Shown piece by piece: positions 33,359-43,613 of a stretch of 64,000 nucleotides of DNA. This DNA is from Denitromonas ohlonensis (GTDB lineage: Bacteria; Pseudomonadota; Gammaproteobacteria; Burkholderiales; Rhodocyclaceae). A program made the translations under genes and the position numbers. How positions within the stretch are numbered: position 1 is the first letter of the stretch; each line of letters starts with the position of its first letter. The stretch spans positions 1 to 64,000 of the forward strand of contig NZ_VMNI01000002.1 of NCBI RefSeq assembly GCF_007625205.1, in the 5' to 3' direction. Below the pieces are notes generated by a model. It made no database searches. It was not told the DNA's origin and was given only the letters and a program-made list of their open reading frames with translations.

Positions 33359-36310
33359 ATGGATTCACACGACAAGCCTGCCGACCTCCACGCCACGCCG
33401 TCCTCGGCGAAGCGCTTGCTGCACCGCTCCTTGGCCCTGGCGGGGCTGGCGCTGGTCGTCTTGCTGGTGCTGTCTGGAAAATGGTGGGCCGCCCGAAACA
33501 ACCAGGCTGTCGCCGCGACGGACAATGCCGGCAGCCTCCCAGCCCTGAACGATGCGACTGGCTGGATCGGCCTCGCGTTGCTGGTGGTCGTGCTTGGCGT
33601 CGCGCTGAGCCTGGGCTTCCGCTCGATTCGCAACTACCGTTTCGCCGTCGACTTTGCACACCGCGCCACCGCCGTCACCGAATTCAATCAGCGCCGGCTG
33701 ATGGACTTTGTTGAACTGTCCAGCGATTGGCTGTGGGAAACCGACATTGAGCACCGCTTCACCTTGATGAGCGAAGGCATGCGCAGCATGGCCAACATGG
33801 ACAGCGCCGAGTTTGTCGGTGCACACCTGTGGGAGCTGCCCTGCAACAACATGGACGCCGGCCGCTGGTCGGACCACCAACAGCGCCTGGCAAAGCACGA
33901 ACCCTTCACGCTTCTGATCTCCCGCTACGATCTGTCCGGTGCGCTGCGACACCTCGAATTCGTTGGCAAGCCGCTGTTTCGACATGGCCATTTCGAGGGG
34001 TATCGTGGCGTCGGCCGCGACCTCACCCAACGCATCAACGCCGAGCGCGAACTGCGCGACAGCGAGGAACGTTTCCGCACGCTGGTTGAAGGCTCCTTCG
34101 ACTGGTTCTGGGAGCAGGACACCCAGTTCCGCTTTACGCGCCTGGTGACCAGCCCGCGCAACGAGCACGACCTCGACATCGACGCCGTCATCGGCAAGAC
34201 CCGCTGGGCGCTGGCGGAGGCCACCGGCACCGAACCCCACTGGAAAGCCCATATCCTTCGTTGTGAACACCACGAGTCGTTCAGCGATTTTGTCTATTCA
34301 CGACGAATGTCCGACGGAAGCAGCAGCTGGTTTTCCGTCAGCGGGCGACCCTATTACGATGACGCCGGCCGCTTCTGTGGCTATCGCGGCGTCGCGCGCG
34401 ACATCACCGCCGAGCGCAACATCCAGCTCGCGCTGGCGGCCAGCGAAGCGCGCTATCGCACCACCTTTGAACACGCACCGGTTGGCATCATCACGCTCGA
34501 CGCCGACGGCCGGCGGCAGAGCGTCAATGCCGCATTCGCACACATGCTGGGTTATCCAAGACGAGCGCTGCTCGGTCGCGACTTTCGCACCTTTACCCAC
34601 CCGGACGACCAGGCCGCTGACGATCAGGCCTATCGGGCCTTTGTCAGCGGTCAGATCTCGTCGCACCAGGGCGAAAAGCGCTACGTCCACCAGGACGGGC
34701 ATACGGTGTGGGCGCATATCTCCGTCACCGCCCTGCGTGACGAACATCGCGGCCTCAAGGGCTTCATCACCATCGTCGAAGACATTACCGCCCGCATTGT
34801 CGCGCAGCGCGAACGGCGCGCCGCCGAAAGTCGCTACCGGCGGCTTGTTGACGTCACCCCCGACGGCATCATCGTGCATCGCGACGACCGGATACTTTTC
34901 GCCAATGCCGCGGCCACCCATGTCTTTGGCGCCCCCAACACAACGGCGTTGCTCAACACCCCGCTGAGCCGTTTCTTTGAGCGGCCGCACACCGAGGACG
35001 CTCGCAGAACCCTCGCACTGAACCGGCATTTCCACGCCGGCCAGACGCTACCGCGCGCGCAGTTCCGGTTCCAGGGACTGAGCGGCACCGACGTCGAGGT
35101 TGAATCGACCGGTGTGGTCGTCGACTTCGAAGGCGGGCCGGCAACACTTCGCGTGATACGCGACATCTCCGATCGCGTGCTCGCAGAGCGTGCCCTGCAA
35201 GAGAGCCGCACCCGCTACCAAGAGGTGGTCGAATCAGTCAACGAAGTCATTTTTCAGACCGATCTCAATGGCGTGTTCACCTTTCTCAATCCTGCCTGGA
35301 CGCAGATCTCCGGACACCCCATTGACAGCAGCGTCGGCCAGCCTCTGGCGTCCTTCCTGCACCCCGACGATCGCGGCCGTGCCCGTGTGCTGTTCAAGCG
35401 ACTCAATGCCGGCGCCGCCCACGACGAAATCATGGAGCTGCGGATCCGCACCACCGAAGGCGAAATCCGCTGGCTCGAAGCCCATGCACGACAAATGATC
35501 CGCTCCGCCGGCGGGACCATCGGCATCATGGGCTCGCTCGATGACATCACCACCCGCAAGGTCGCGGAGCTGACGCTCAAAAACGTCAATATGGAACTCG
35601 AAGCCCGAGTACGGGCGCGCACCGCCGAACTCGAAGCATCCAACCGGGAGCTCGAAGCCTTCTCCTATTCGGTGTCGCACGATCTGCGGGCGCCCCTGCG
35701 CGCCATCGAAGGCTTTGCGAGCATTCTGCAAGAAGACATGGCCGAGCGGCTCGACGCCACCTCGGGCGCCTACCTTGCGCGGATTCGCGCGGCCACGCTC
35801 AGAATGGCCCATCTGATCGACGACCTCATCGAGCTGGCCCGCCTCACGCGTCAGACCCTGCGCCGCGAAAACATCGACCTCAGCCAGCTGGTGGAAGAGA
35901 TCACCACCGAGATGCGCCACGAATCCCCCGAGCGGGTCGTCGACATCGACATCACCCCCGGGCTGACCGCTCACGCCGACCGCGCGTTGATGCGTGTCGT
36001 CCTCGAAAATCTGCTGCGTAACGCCTGGAAGTTCTCTGCCGGCCAGGCAGTCACGCAAATCGCCTTTTTTGCGACCCGCGACGAGGACGAGGTGATGTTC
36101 TGTGTCGCTGACAACGGCGTCGGCTTCGACATGGCCTACGCCGACAAGCTGTTTCAACCCTTCAACCGGCTACATGTCACCAGCGAATACGCCGGCTCGG
36201 GCATCGGACTGGCCACCGTGGCCCGCATCATCCAGCGTCACGGCGGTCAGATCCGGGCCGAATCCGCCCCCGGCGAAGGCGCACGCTTCAGCTTCTCAAT
36301 CGGTCATTGA
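33359..36310 (+). CDS. Membrane-bound multi-PAS sensor histidine kinase
   Basis: 983 residues. Two membrane segments (about 23-42 and 68-88) flank a short periplasmic loop. Five PAS domains follow at about 115-235, 240-360, 365-488, 495-612 and 620-738. PAS1 and PAS2 resemble each other closely (SSDWLWETD / SFDWFWEQD and YRGVGRDLT / YRGVARDIT), suggesting duplication. A coiled-coil leads to the H-box FSYSVSHDLRAPLRAIEGF (His near 774) of the phytochrome-like kinase class. The HATPase domain has NLLRNAWKFS, DNGVGFD and GSGIGLATV. There is no receiver domain and no response regulator gene beside it. Signal and target are unknown. Confidence 0.9.
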   Translation: MDSHDKPADLHATPSSAKRLLHRSLALAGLALVVLLVLSGKWWAARNNQAVAATDNAGSLPALNDATGWIGLALLVVVLGVALSLGFRSIRNYRFAVDFAHRATAVTEFNQRRLMDFVELSSDWLWETDIEHRFTLMSEGMRSMANMDSAEFVGAHLWELPCNNMDAGRWSDHQQRLAKHEPFTLLISRYDLSGALRHLEFVGKPLFRHGHFEGYRGVGRDLTQRINAERELRDSEERFRTLVEGSFDWFWEQDTQFRFTRLVTSPRNEHDLDIDAVIGKTRWALAEATGTEPHWKAHILRCEHHESFSDFVYSRRMSDGSSSWFSVSGRPYYDDAGRFCGYRGVARDITAERNIQLALAASEARYRTTFEHAPVGIITLDADGRRQSVNAAFAHMLGYPRRALLGRDFRTFTHPDDQAADDQAYRAFVSGQISSHQGEKRYVHQDGHTVWAHISVTALRDEHRGLKGFITIVEDITARIVAQRERRAAESRYRRLVDVTPDGIIVHRDDRILFANAAATHVFGAPNTTALLNTPLSRFFERPHTEDARRTLALNRHFHAGQTLPRAQFRFQGLSGTDVEVESTGVVVDFEGGPATLRVIRDISDRVLAERALQESRTRYQEVVESVNEVIFQTDLNGVFTFLNPAWTQISGHPIDSSVGQPLASFLHPDDRGRARVLFKRLNAGAAHDEIMELRIRTTEGEIRWLEAHARQMIRSAGGTIGIMGSLDDITTRKVAELTLKNVNMELEARVRARTAELEASNRELEAFSYSVSHDLRAPLRAIEGFASILQEDMAERLDATSGAYLARIRAATLRMAHLIDDLIELARLTRQTLRRENIDLSQLVEEITTEMRHESPERVVDIDITPGLTAHADRALMRVVLENLLRNAWKFSAGQAVTQIAFFATRDEDEVMFCVADNGVGFDMAYADKLFQPFNRLHVTSEYAGSGIGLATVARIIQRHGGQIRAESAPGEGARFSFSIGH

Positions 36311-36561
36311 CGTCTTTGCGTCTGCGCGCACAGCGATTTCAAACCGGCGCGCCGCGGCGGTCGACAGCACTTTGCGGCGCCAACGCCACATCGCATGCCA
36401 AACATTCCTCAAACATTCTGCAAACTGAGCCGTAGTAAAACTGATCTGTGTCAGAATGAGCCATGTTGCACTGCACTATGTTTCGGTATTCGCTCCCCGA
36501 CAGTTTCTTCGGTGTCCGCGAACGCGTTGATATCGAATGTCATTGAGTACGGACTACGACG
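36311..36561. other. Intergenic region upstream of the Pat-type gene
   Basis: 251 bp between the sensor kinase and the acyl-CoA synthetase/acetyltransferase gene. It becomes more AT-rich from about 36400 to 36550 and probably holds the promoter of the next gene. No hairpin terminator or clear -35/-10 pair could be named. Confidence 0.35.
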
Positions 36562-39249
36562 ATGAAAGAAAAGCACTATCTCACCCCCCTGTTCGAGCCC
36601 AAATCCGTTGGTGTCATAGGCGCCAGCGAGCGCGAGACTGCGATCGGCGGCGTGCTGATCCGCAACATGCTCGACGCCGGCTTCAAGGGCAAGATCTTTG
36701 CCATCAACCCCAAGCACGACAAAGTGCATGGGGTGAAGTGCTACAAGAGCGTCGAAGACGTGCCGCAGCGCCTCGACCTGGTGGTGATCGCCACTGCAGC
36801 GCAAAAAGTGCCCGCCATCATCGACAGTTGCGGCCGTGCCGGCGTCAAGGCCGCCATCGTGCTCTCAGCCGGTTTCTCTGAAACCGGCCCGCGCGGCGCC
36901 GCACTCGAACGCTCGGTGATGGATACCGCCCGCCGACACAAGATCCGGCTGCTCGGCCCGAACTGTCTGGGCATCATGCGGCCCGACCTCGGCCTCAACG
37001 CCACCTTTGCCCACGGCCGCGCCCTGCCTGGCTCAATCGGCCTGATCTCGCAGTCCGGCGCGCTGTGCACCGCGATTCTCGACTGGGCACGCCCGAACAA
37101 TGTGGGCTTCTCGGCTGTGGTATCGCTGGGCTCGTCGCGCGACGTCGATTTTGGCGAAGCCCTCGAATTCATGATTTCGGACCCGCGTACCGAAAGCATT
37201 TTCCTGTACGTCGAAGGTCTGCGCGATGCGCGCCGCTTCATGAGCGCCCTGCGCGGCGCCGCCCGCGTCAAGCCGGTGCTGCTGATCAAGGTCGGCCGCC
37301 ACCCTGAGGCCTCCAAGGCCGTGCTCAGCCATACCGGCGCACAGGTGGGCGACGACGCCGTGTTCGACGCGGCCATCCGCCGCGCCGGCGTGATCCGCCT
37401 CTACAGCCTCGGCCAGCTTTTTGCCGCGGCCAACGCGCTGTTCTCGCACTTCCGCCCCCGCGGCAATCGTCTGGCCATCATCACCAACGGTGGCGGACCG
37501 GGCGTCATGGCGGCCGACCGCGCACTCGACCTGGGCATTCCGCTGTCGCAGCTGTCCGACGCCACCATGGCCAAGCTCAACGCCTGCCTGCCAGCCACCT
37601 GGTCGCATGGCAACCCCATCGACATCCTCGGCGACGCCGATGTTGACCGTTACCGCGGTGCGATCAAGGCCGTCCTCGAAGGCCCGAATGTCGACGGCGT
37701 GCTGGTGATGCTCACCCCGCAAGCCATGACCCGGCCGACCGATGTCGCCAAGGCCCTGATCGAAGAAGAACGCAGCGCTGACAAACCCGTGGTGACCTGT
37801 TTCATGGGCGAAGAGCAAGTGGGCGAGGCACGCAAGCTGTTCGAAGCCGCAGGCATCCCGACCTTCCGCACGCCCGAACCGGCGGTGGAGTTGTTCAGCC
37901 ATATCTCGGCCTACTACCGTAACCAGAAGCTGCTGGCACAAACGCCGGCATCCTTGTCGCAAAACAACCCGCCGTCGATCGAAAGCGCCCGCCTGGTCAT
38001 TGAAACCGCCCTCAACGAGCGCCGCAAAGTGCTCAACGAGATGGAATCGAAAGCCATCCTCGCGGCCTTCCGCATCCCCATCGCCCAAACGGTGGTCGCC
38101 CGCTCGGCCACCGAAGCCATGGTGCTGGCCGAAGAAATCGGCCTGCCGGTGGTGATGAAGATCGACTCGCTCGATATCACCCACAAGTCCGACGTGGGCG
38201 GCGTGCGCCTCAACCTCACCAGCCTCGCAGCCGTACGGACGGCCTATCAGGAAATCCTCGAAGGCGTGCGCCGCACCCATCCGAATGCCAGCATCAACGG
38301 CATTGCCATCGAACCGATGGTCATCAAGCGCAACGGCCGCGAGCTGATGGTTGGCGTGCGCCGCGATCCGGTGTTCGGCCCGATCATCACCTTCGGTGAA
38401 GGCGGCACCCGTGTCGAAGTGCAAAAAGACCGCGCCATCGCCCTGCCGCCGCTCAACTCCTATCTGGCGCGCGACCTGATCCGCTCGACCCGCGTGTCGT
38501 CCTATCTCGACGAATTCCGCAACATGCCGCCGATCAACATGGAGGCGCTGGAGATGGTGTTGCTGCGCGTCTCCGAGATGGTGTGCGAACTGCCGTGGCT
38601 CAAGGAACTCGACATCAACCCGCTGATCGTCGACGAGAACGGCGCCGTCGCGGTCGATGCGCGCATCGTGGCCGACAATGTCTCGCCGACGGCGGATCGC
38701 TACGATCACATGGCGATCCACCCCTATCCGCAGCACCTGACCACACACTGGACACTGCCGGACGGCACCGATGTCACCATCCGCGCCATCAAGCCGGAAG
38801 ACGCCGACCTCGAAGTCAATTTTGTGCGCAAGCTGTCGGCCGAAACCAAGTACTTCCGCTTCATGAACACCATGCGCGAGCTGCCGCCGGCCATGGTCGT
38901 GCGCCTCACGCAGATCGACTACGACCGCGAAATGGCCTTTGTCGCCACCGTCACCGAAGACGATCAGGAAACCGAGATCGGTGTCTGCCGCTACGCGGTC
39001 AATCCCGACGGCGAGTCTTGTGAATTTGCGGTGGTGGTGGCCGACGACTGGCAACACCGCGGCCTGGCTCGCCGCCTGATGGGCGTGCTGATTGAAACCG
39101 CCCGCAACCGCGGCCTGGTCTACATGAACGGCGTCTTCCTGGCCAATAACGACCGCATGCTGCGCTTCGTGCAAAGCCTCGGCTTTGTGCTCTCCAGCGA
39201 TCCGGACGACAGCACGGTCAAACTCGGCGTCCTTTCCCTGCAGGACTGA
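36562..39249 (+). CDS. Pat-type protein: NDP-forming acyl-CoA synthetase fused to GNAT acetyltransferase
   Basis: 895 residues, the size of Salmonella Pat and E. coli YfiQ/PatZ. An N-terminal CoA-binding fold (KSVGVIGASERETAIGGVLIRNM) leads into the succinyl-CoA-ligase-like region. An ATP-grasp domain (about 490-710, LPVVMKIDSLDITHKSDVGGV) and a GNAT domain (about 735-895, VVADDWQHRGLARRLMGVLIETA) follow. Pat acetylates lysines of enzymes such as acetyl-CoA synthetase. Unlike what is reported for Pat, where the synthetase His is lost, the segment KAVLSHTGAQVGDD here keeps His. Start ATG 36562 has only a weak ribosome site. Confidence 0.9.
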   Translation: MKEKHYLTPLFEPKSVGVIGASERETAIGGVLIRNMLDAGFKGKIFAINPKHDKVHGVKCYKSVEDVPQRLDLVVIATAAQKVPAIIDSCGRAGVKAAIVLSAGFSETGPRGAALERSVMDTARRHKIRLLGPNCLGIMRPDLGLNATFAHGRALPGSIGLISQSGALCTAILDWARPNNVGFSAVVSLGSSRDVDFGEALEFMISDPRTESIFLYVEGLRDARRFMSALRGAARVKPVLLIKVGRHPEASKAVLSHTGAQVGDDAVFDAAIRRAGVIRLYSLGQLFAAANALFSHFRPRGNRLAIITNGGGPGVMAADRALDLGIPLSQLSDATMAKLNACLPATWSHGNPIDILGDADVDRYRGAIKAVLEGPNVDGVLVMLTPQAMTRPTDVAKALIEEERSADKPVVTCFMGEEQVGEARKLFEAAGIPTFRTPEPAVELFSHISAYYRNQKLLAQTPASLSQNNPPSIESARLVIETALNERRKVLNEMESKAILAAFRIPIAQTVVARSATEAMVLAEEIGLPVVMKIDSLDITHKSDVGGVRLNLTSLAAVRTAYQEILEGVRRTHPNASINGIAIEPMVIKRNGRELMVGVRRDPVFGPIITFGEGGTRVEVQKDRAIALPPLNSYLARDLIRSTRVSSYLDEFRNMPPINMEALEMVLLRVSEMVCELPWLKELDINPLIVDENGAVAVDARIVADNVSPTADRYDHMAIHPYPQHLTTHWTLPDGTDVTIRAIKPEDADLEVNFVRKLSAETKYFRFMNTMRELPPAMVVRLTQIDYDREMAFVATVTEDDQETEIGVCRYAVNPDGESCEFAVVVADDWQHRGLARRLMGVLIETARNRGLVYMNGVFLANNDRMLRFVQSLGFVLSSDPDDSTVKLGVLSLQD

Positions 39250-39263
39250 GCGCCGCACAAGGC

Positions 39264-39269
39264 TACAAT
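39264..39269 (+). promoter_or_regulatory. Candidate -10 element for tagI
   Basis: TACAAT lies 33 bp before the tagI GTG and just after the preceding stop. CAGGAC at the 17 bp spacing is a poor -35. It is only a suggestion that tagI has its own promoter. Confidence 0.35.
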
Positions 39270-39296
39270 GACGCCTCCAACACCGGAGGCGCCATT

Positions 39297-39887
39297 GTGG
39301 CCGACATGCATTCTTCCGACCGCTGCCCCTGGTGCGGCACCGAACCACTTTACGTGGCCTATCACGACGAAGAATGGGGCGTGCCGCAGCATGACGACCA
39401 GATGCTGTTCGAGATGCTCACGCTCGAAGGCGCGCAGGCCGGGCTATCGTGGTGGACGGTGCTGCAAAAGCGCGAGGGCTATCGGCGCGCCTTCGATCAT
39501 TTCGACGTGACGCGCATTGCGGCCTACACCGACGATGACATCGCGCGTCTGGTCGCCGACGCCGGCATCATCCGCCACGCAGGCAAAATCCGCGCAAGCA
39601 TCGGCAACGCCCGCGCCTTTCTTGAACTGCAGGCACGAGAAGGCAGTTTTGACCGCTGGCTATGGCAATTTGTCGACGGCCAGCCACAGATCAATCGGCG
39701 GCAAAGCATGGCCGAGGTGCCGGGTAAAACGACGCTATCCGACACCCTCAGCCGCGAGCTCAAACGCCACGGCTTCAAGTTTGTCGGCTCCACCATCTGC
39801 TACGCCTTCGCGCAGGCGACGGGGATGGTGAATGATCATTTGCTCAGCTGCCCCCAACACCCCGAACACGCCGCGCAATCACGATAA
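39297..39887 (+). CDS. tagI: DNA-3-methyladenine glycosylase I
   Basis: 196 residues. The TagI fold is clear: CPWCG near the N-terminus and a C-terminal His/Cys set (STICYAFAQATGMVNDH) that forms its zinc site, plus YHDEEWGVPQHDDQMLFEMLTLEGAQAGLSWWTVLQKR. It removes 3-methyladenine from alkylated DNA. GTG at 39297 is the likely start because a perfect GGAGG (39285-39289) lies 7 nt upstream; ATG at 39306 would be too far. It is followed after 3 bp by the mutarotase gene. Confidence 0.95.
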   Translation: MADMHSSDRCPWCGTEPLYVAYHDEEWGVPQHDDQMLFEMLTLEGAQAGLSWWTVLQKREGYRRAFDHFDVTRIAAYTDDDIARLVADAGIIRHAGKIRASIGNARAFLELQAREGSFDRWLWQFVDGQPQINRRQSMAEVPGKTTLSDTLSRELKRHGFKFVGSTICYAFAQATGMVNDHLLSCPQHPEHAAQSR

Positions 39888-39890
39888 AAG

Positions 39891-40745
39891 ATGAAATCAA
39901 CCATTTCCACTGAAACACTTCACGGCCAGCCGGTCATTCAAGTCCGCACGGCCGAGGGCGCAGAAGCCACGGTCAGCCTTTTTGGCGGCCAGGTACTGCA
40001 CTGGCAACCGGCAGGGGGCCGACCCTGGCTCTACCTGAGCGACCAGGCCGTGTTCGACGCCCGCAGCGCCATCCGTGGCGGCACGCCGGTGTGCTTCCCC
40101 CAGTTTGCCGCGCACGGCCCGCTGCCCCGCCACGGCCTGGTTCGCACGCGCCCCTGGCGGCTCATCAACCAACGCGAAGTCGACGGGCAAGTCATGCTCA
40201 CCCTCGGCATCGACAGCGATGACGCATCGCTGAGCGTATGGCCCTATCTGTTTTCGCTGGAGCTGACGGTCAACATTGGCGGCAACCGCCTGGACATGGA
40301 GCTGGAAGTCACCAACACCGGCGCCGACGCGCTCGAATTCACCGCCGCGCTGCACACTTATCTGCGCGTCGGCGAAGTCGAACTGGCCGAACTCCATGGC
40401 TTGAAAGGCCTGCACTACACTGACCAATGCGATGGCGGCGCGCGCAAGACCGACCCGATGCCGATGCTGCAGATCGATGACCCCATCGACCGCATCTACC
40501 ACGAGGTTCGCCGCCCGATGGTGCTCGACGATGGCGGCCGGGCGCTGCAGATCGATCAGGAAAATTTCACCGATGTGGTGGTCTGGAATCCGTGGGAGGC
40601 TGGCGCCGCCGCCTTGGCCGACATGCCCGACAAAGACTTCCGCCGCATGCTGTGCGTCGAAGCTGCGGCGGTCAAAACGCCGATCACGCTAGGCGCGGAT
40701 GCGCAGTGGTGGGGTCGCCAGAGCCTGCTCGTGGGTGCTAATTGA
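39891..40745 (+). CDS. D-hexose-6-phosphate mutarotase (aldose 1-epimerase family, YeaD-like)
   Basis: 284 residues. It has the galactose-mutarotase-like beta-sandwich signs: GGTPVCFPQFAAHGPLPRHGLVRTRPW (about 64-90) with the catalytic His, and ALHTYLRVGEV (about 151-161). VVWNPWEAGAAALADMPDKDF (about 226-246) near the end matches YeaD-type enzymes, which equilibrate anomers of glucose-6-phosphate. Start at 39891 is 3 bp after the tagI stop, so the two are probably co-transcribed. Its last codons overlap the 3' end of the convergent gene by 8 bp. Confidence 0.9.
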   Translation: MKSTISTETLHGQPVIQVRTAEGAEATVSLFGGQVLHWQPAGGRPWLYLSDQAVFDARSAIRGGTPVCFPQFAAHGPLPRHGLVRTRPWRLINQREVDGQVMLTLGIDSDDASLSVWPYLFSLELTVNIGGNRLDMELEVTNTGADALEFTAALHTYLRVGEVELAELHGLKGLHYTDQCDGGARKTDPMPMLQIDDPIDRIYHEVRRPMVLDDGGRALQIDQENFTDVVVWNPWEAGAAALADMPDKDFRRMLCVEAAAVKTPITLGADAQWWGRQSLLVGAN

Positions 40746-41130
40746 CCGGCGGTGCGCTCAGCAATTCACCGTTGATACGCACCTGCGCACGCTCTGAATC
40801 CTCGATTTTTTCGCCCAAGGGCTGCACGCTGAGTTCGCCGCCATCGAGCATTTCCTGCAAGCGCTGGCGTGCCAGTTCGCCACGATCGTCGGTCACCACC
40901 GGGGTATCGAGAATGTACTGCTGCCCGCCGTAGAAAAAGCTGCGGCCATCGATCGCGTAGGCCCGCACCGGCGGCACTGGCGCCACGCTGCCATCGCCCT
41001 CGGGGATGCGCACCGTGCCCAGGCGCGACGGATCGACCACCGCCGCGGCAGGATTGGCCGCCGAGGCGGTGCCCTGCATCAACAGCAGGGCGGCAAGCAG
41101 CACGAAGCTTGAACGAAACACAAACATCAT
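40738..41130 (-). CDS. Small exported protein of unknown function
   Basis: 130 residues starting MMFVFRSSFVLLAALLLMQGTASAANP, a clean signal peptide with AxA cleavage near residue 24, so probably periplasmic. The mature part has no Cys and includes YAIDGRSFFYGGQQYILDTPVVTDDRGELARQRLQEML, which suggests a small SH3-like fold with a helix. No family could be named. A longer start at 41163 is possible but adds residues before the signal peptide. The 3' end overlaps the mutarotase gene. Confidence 0.65.
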   Translation of the reverse strand: MMFVFRSSFVLLAALLLMQGTASAANPAAAVVDPSRLGTVRIPEGDGSVAPVPPVRAYAIDGRSFFYGGQQYILDTPVVTDDRGELARQRLQEMLDGGELSVQPLGEKIEDSERAQVRINGELLSAPPVN

Positions 41131-41248
41131 CGACAGGTCACGCAAGAGAAACAAGAGCGTCAAATTGTATCCCGACTCTCCGGCCGGCGCTTGCCGCCGA
41201 GCCTCTGCTTCTGCACACTAGCCCGTTTTTCAAAACGCCAAAGCGCCC

Positions 41249-43564
41249 ATGCCCCTCTCAATCGAACACCGCCTGGCGGACGAACTCAAGGCCACTCAAC
41301 GTCAGGTAGTGGCCGCCATTGCCCTGCTCGACGAAGGCGCCACCGTGCCCTTCATCGCCCGCTACCGCAAGGAAGTCACCGGCGGCCTAGACGACACCCA
41401 GCTGCGCACGCTAGAAGACCGCCTCGGCTACCTGCGCGAGCTCGAGTCCCGCCGGGCTGCCATCGTCGAGTCCATCGAATCGCAAGGCGTCATGACCGAC
41501 GCGCTGCGTGTGCAGATTGCCGAGGCGGACACCAAGCAGCGCCTCGAAGACCTCTACCTGCCCTACAAGCCCAAGCGCCGCACCAAGGCGCAGATTGCCC
41601 GCGAAGCCGGCTTAGGCCCGCTGGCCGAGGCCCTGCTCGCCGACCCCACGCTGACGCCAGAGACCGAGGCCGCGCGCTACCTCAACACCGAGGCCGGCAT
41701 CGCCGACACCAAAGCCGCACTCGACGGCGCCCGCCAAATCCTGATCGAGCAGTTCAGCGAAAACGCCGCCCTGCTCGACGCCCTGCGTGGCCTGCTGAAT
41801 GAGCGCGGCCGCATTGTCTCGGCGGTGATCGAGGGTAAAGAGGCCGAGGGCGCCAAATTCCGCGACTGGTTCGATTTCTCCGAACCGGTCGGCCACATCC
41901 CGTCGCACCGCCTGCTGGCGCTGCTGCGCGGGCGCAACGAAGGCATGCTGCGCCTCAGCATCGAACTGCCCGACGCTCCGCCGGCCGGCGAAATGGGGCC
42001 CTGCGAATCACTGGTCGCACGCCACGCCGGTATCCGCGACACCGGCCGCGCGGCCGATCGCTGGTTGATGGAAACCGCACGCTGGGCCTGGTCGGTGAAA
42101 ATCGCCGTGCATCTCGAACTCGAACTGATGAACAGCCTGCGCGAGCGCGCCGAAGAGGAAGCCATCCGCGTGTTCGCCGGCAACCTCAAGGATCTGCTGC
42201 TCGCCGCGCCGGCGGGCCGGCGCGTGACCATCGGACTCGATCCGGGCCTGCGCACCGGCGTGAAAGTGGCCGTGGTCGACGGCACCGGCAAGCTCATCGA
42301 CACCGCCACCATCTACCCGCACGAGCCGCGCCGCGACTGGGATGGCGCCCTGGCCGAAGTGGCCCGCCTGGCCAAAAAGCACGGCGCCGACCTGATCGCC
42401 ATCGGCAACGGCACGGCATCGCGCGAGACCGACCGCCTCGCCGCCGAGCTGATCAAGCGCCATCCGGAGCTCAAGCTCACCAAGGTGATGGTGTCCGAAG
42501 CCGGCGCCTCGGTGTACTCGGCCTCGGCGCTGGCCGCGGCGGAATTTCCCGATCTGGACGTGAGCCTGCGCGGCGCCGCCTCGATCGGCCGCCGCCTGCA
42601 AGACCCGCTGGCCGAACTGGTCAAGATTGACCCCAAATCCATCGGCGTTGGCCAATACCAACACGACATCAACCAGACCCGCCTGGCGCGCATGCTCGAC
42701 GCCGTCGTTGAAGACTGCGTGAACGCGGTCGGCGTCGACGTGAACACCGCCTCCGCCGCCCTGCTCAGCCGCATCTCCGGCCTCAACAGCACGCTGGCCA
42801 ACAACATCGTGGCCCACCGTGACAGCCACGGCCCCTTCCCGGACCGTCGCGCACTCAAGGCCGTTCCACGTCTGGGCGACAAAACCTTCGAACAGGCCGC
42901 CGGCTTCTTGCGCGTGATTGGCGGCGGCAACCCGCTCGACGCCTCGGCAGTGCACCCGGAAGCCTATCCGCTGGTCGAAAAGATCCTCGCCGACATCCAG
43001 CGCGATGTGAGCAGCATCATCGGCGACAGCCCCACGCTCAAGGCACTCGACGCCAAGCGCTATGCCGATGATCGCTTCGGCGAGCCGACGGTGAACGACA
43101 TCCTCGCCGAACTCGATAAACCCGGCCGCGACCCCCGCCCCGCCTTCCGCACCGCCAGCTTCCGCGATGGCGTCGAAAAGCTCAGCGACCTGACCGAAGG
43201 CATGGTGCTGGAGGGCGTGATCACCAACGTCACCAACTTCGGCGCCTTTGTCGATATCGGCGTGCATCAGGACGGTCTGGTGCACATTTCGGCGCTGTCC
43301 AACACCTTCGTGAAAGACCCGCGCAGCGTCGTCAAAGCCGGCGATGTGGTGCCGGTCAAGGTGATTGAAGTCGACCTGCCGCGCAAACGCATCGCGCTGA
43401 CCATGCGCCTGTCCGACACGCCGGCCGAACCGCGCAAGCGCCCCGAGCGCAAGCCTGCCGAACGCCCAAAAGCGGCGCCACGTGCGGATCGCGCGCTACG
43501 CAAAGACGACGCCCGCGGCCACGGCAACATGGCCGCCGCACTCGCCAAAGCATTGAAAAAATAA
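41249..43564 (+). CDS. tex: Tex-family RNA-binding transcription accessory protein
   Basis: 771 residues, the Tex size. It has the N-terminal Tex signature ([43 protein letters not shown]), a YqgF-like RNase-H fold ([17 protein letters not shown]), helix-hairpin-helix repeats ([18 protein letters not shown]) and a C-terminal S1 domain ([32 protein letters not shown]). A basic Pro/Arg/Lys tail follows. Tex binds nucleic acids and RNA polymerase and affects expression under stress; its exact role is not settled. Confidence 0.96.
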   Translation: MPLSIEHRLADELKATQRQVVAAIALLDEGATVPFIARYRKEVTGGLDDTQLRTLEDRLGYLRELESRRAAIVESIESQGVMTDALRVQIAEADTKQRLEDLYLPYKPKRRTKAQIAREAGLGPLAEALLADPTLTPETEAARYLNTEAGIADTKAALDGARQILIEQFSENAALLDALRGLLNERGRIVSAVIEGKEAEGAKFRDWFDFSEPVGHIPSHRLLALLRGRNEGMLRLSIELPDAPPAGEMGPCESLVARHAGIRDTGRAADRWLMETARWAWSVKIAVHLELELMNSLRERAEEEAIRVFAGNLKDLLLAAPAGRRVTIGLDPGLRTGVKVAVVDGTGKLIDTATIYPHEPRRDWDGALAEVARLAKKHGADLIAIGNGTASRETDRLAAELIKRHPELKLTKVMVSEAGASVYSASALAAAEFPDLDVSLRGAASIGRRLQDPLAELVKIDPKSIGVGQYQHDINQTRLARMLDAVVEDCVNAVGVDVNTASAALLSRISGLNSTLANNIVAHRDSHGPFPDRRALKAVPRLGDKTFEQAAGFLRVIGGGNPLDASAVHPEAYPLVEKILADIQRDVSSIIGDSPTLKALDAKRYADDRFGEPTVNDILAELDKPGRDPRPAFRTASFRDGVEKLSDLTEGMVLEGVITNVTNFGAFVDIGVHQDGLVHISALSNTFVKDPRSVVKAGDVVPVKVIEVDLPRKRIALTMRLSDTPAEPRKRPERKPAERPKAAPRADRALRKDDARGHGNMAAALAKALKK

Positions 43565-43613
43565 GGGCTTGGGGTTTTCTGAGACAATGCCAGCCAACAC
43601 ACACGACACGAAC

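Noticed and set aside
42008-43285. 425-residue minus-strand ORF opposite tex
   Set aside because: Antisense shadow of tex, with Gly/His-rich low-complexity content.
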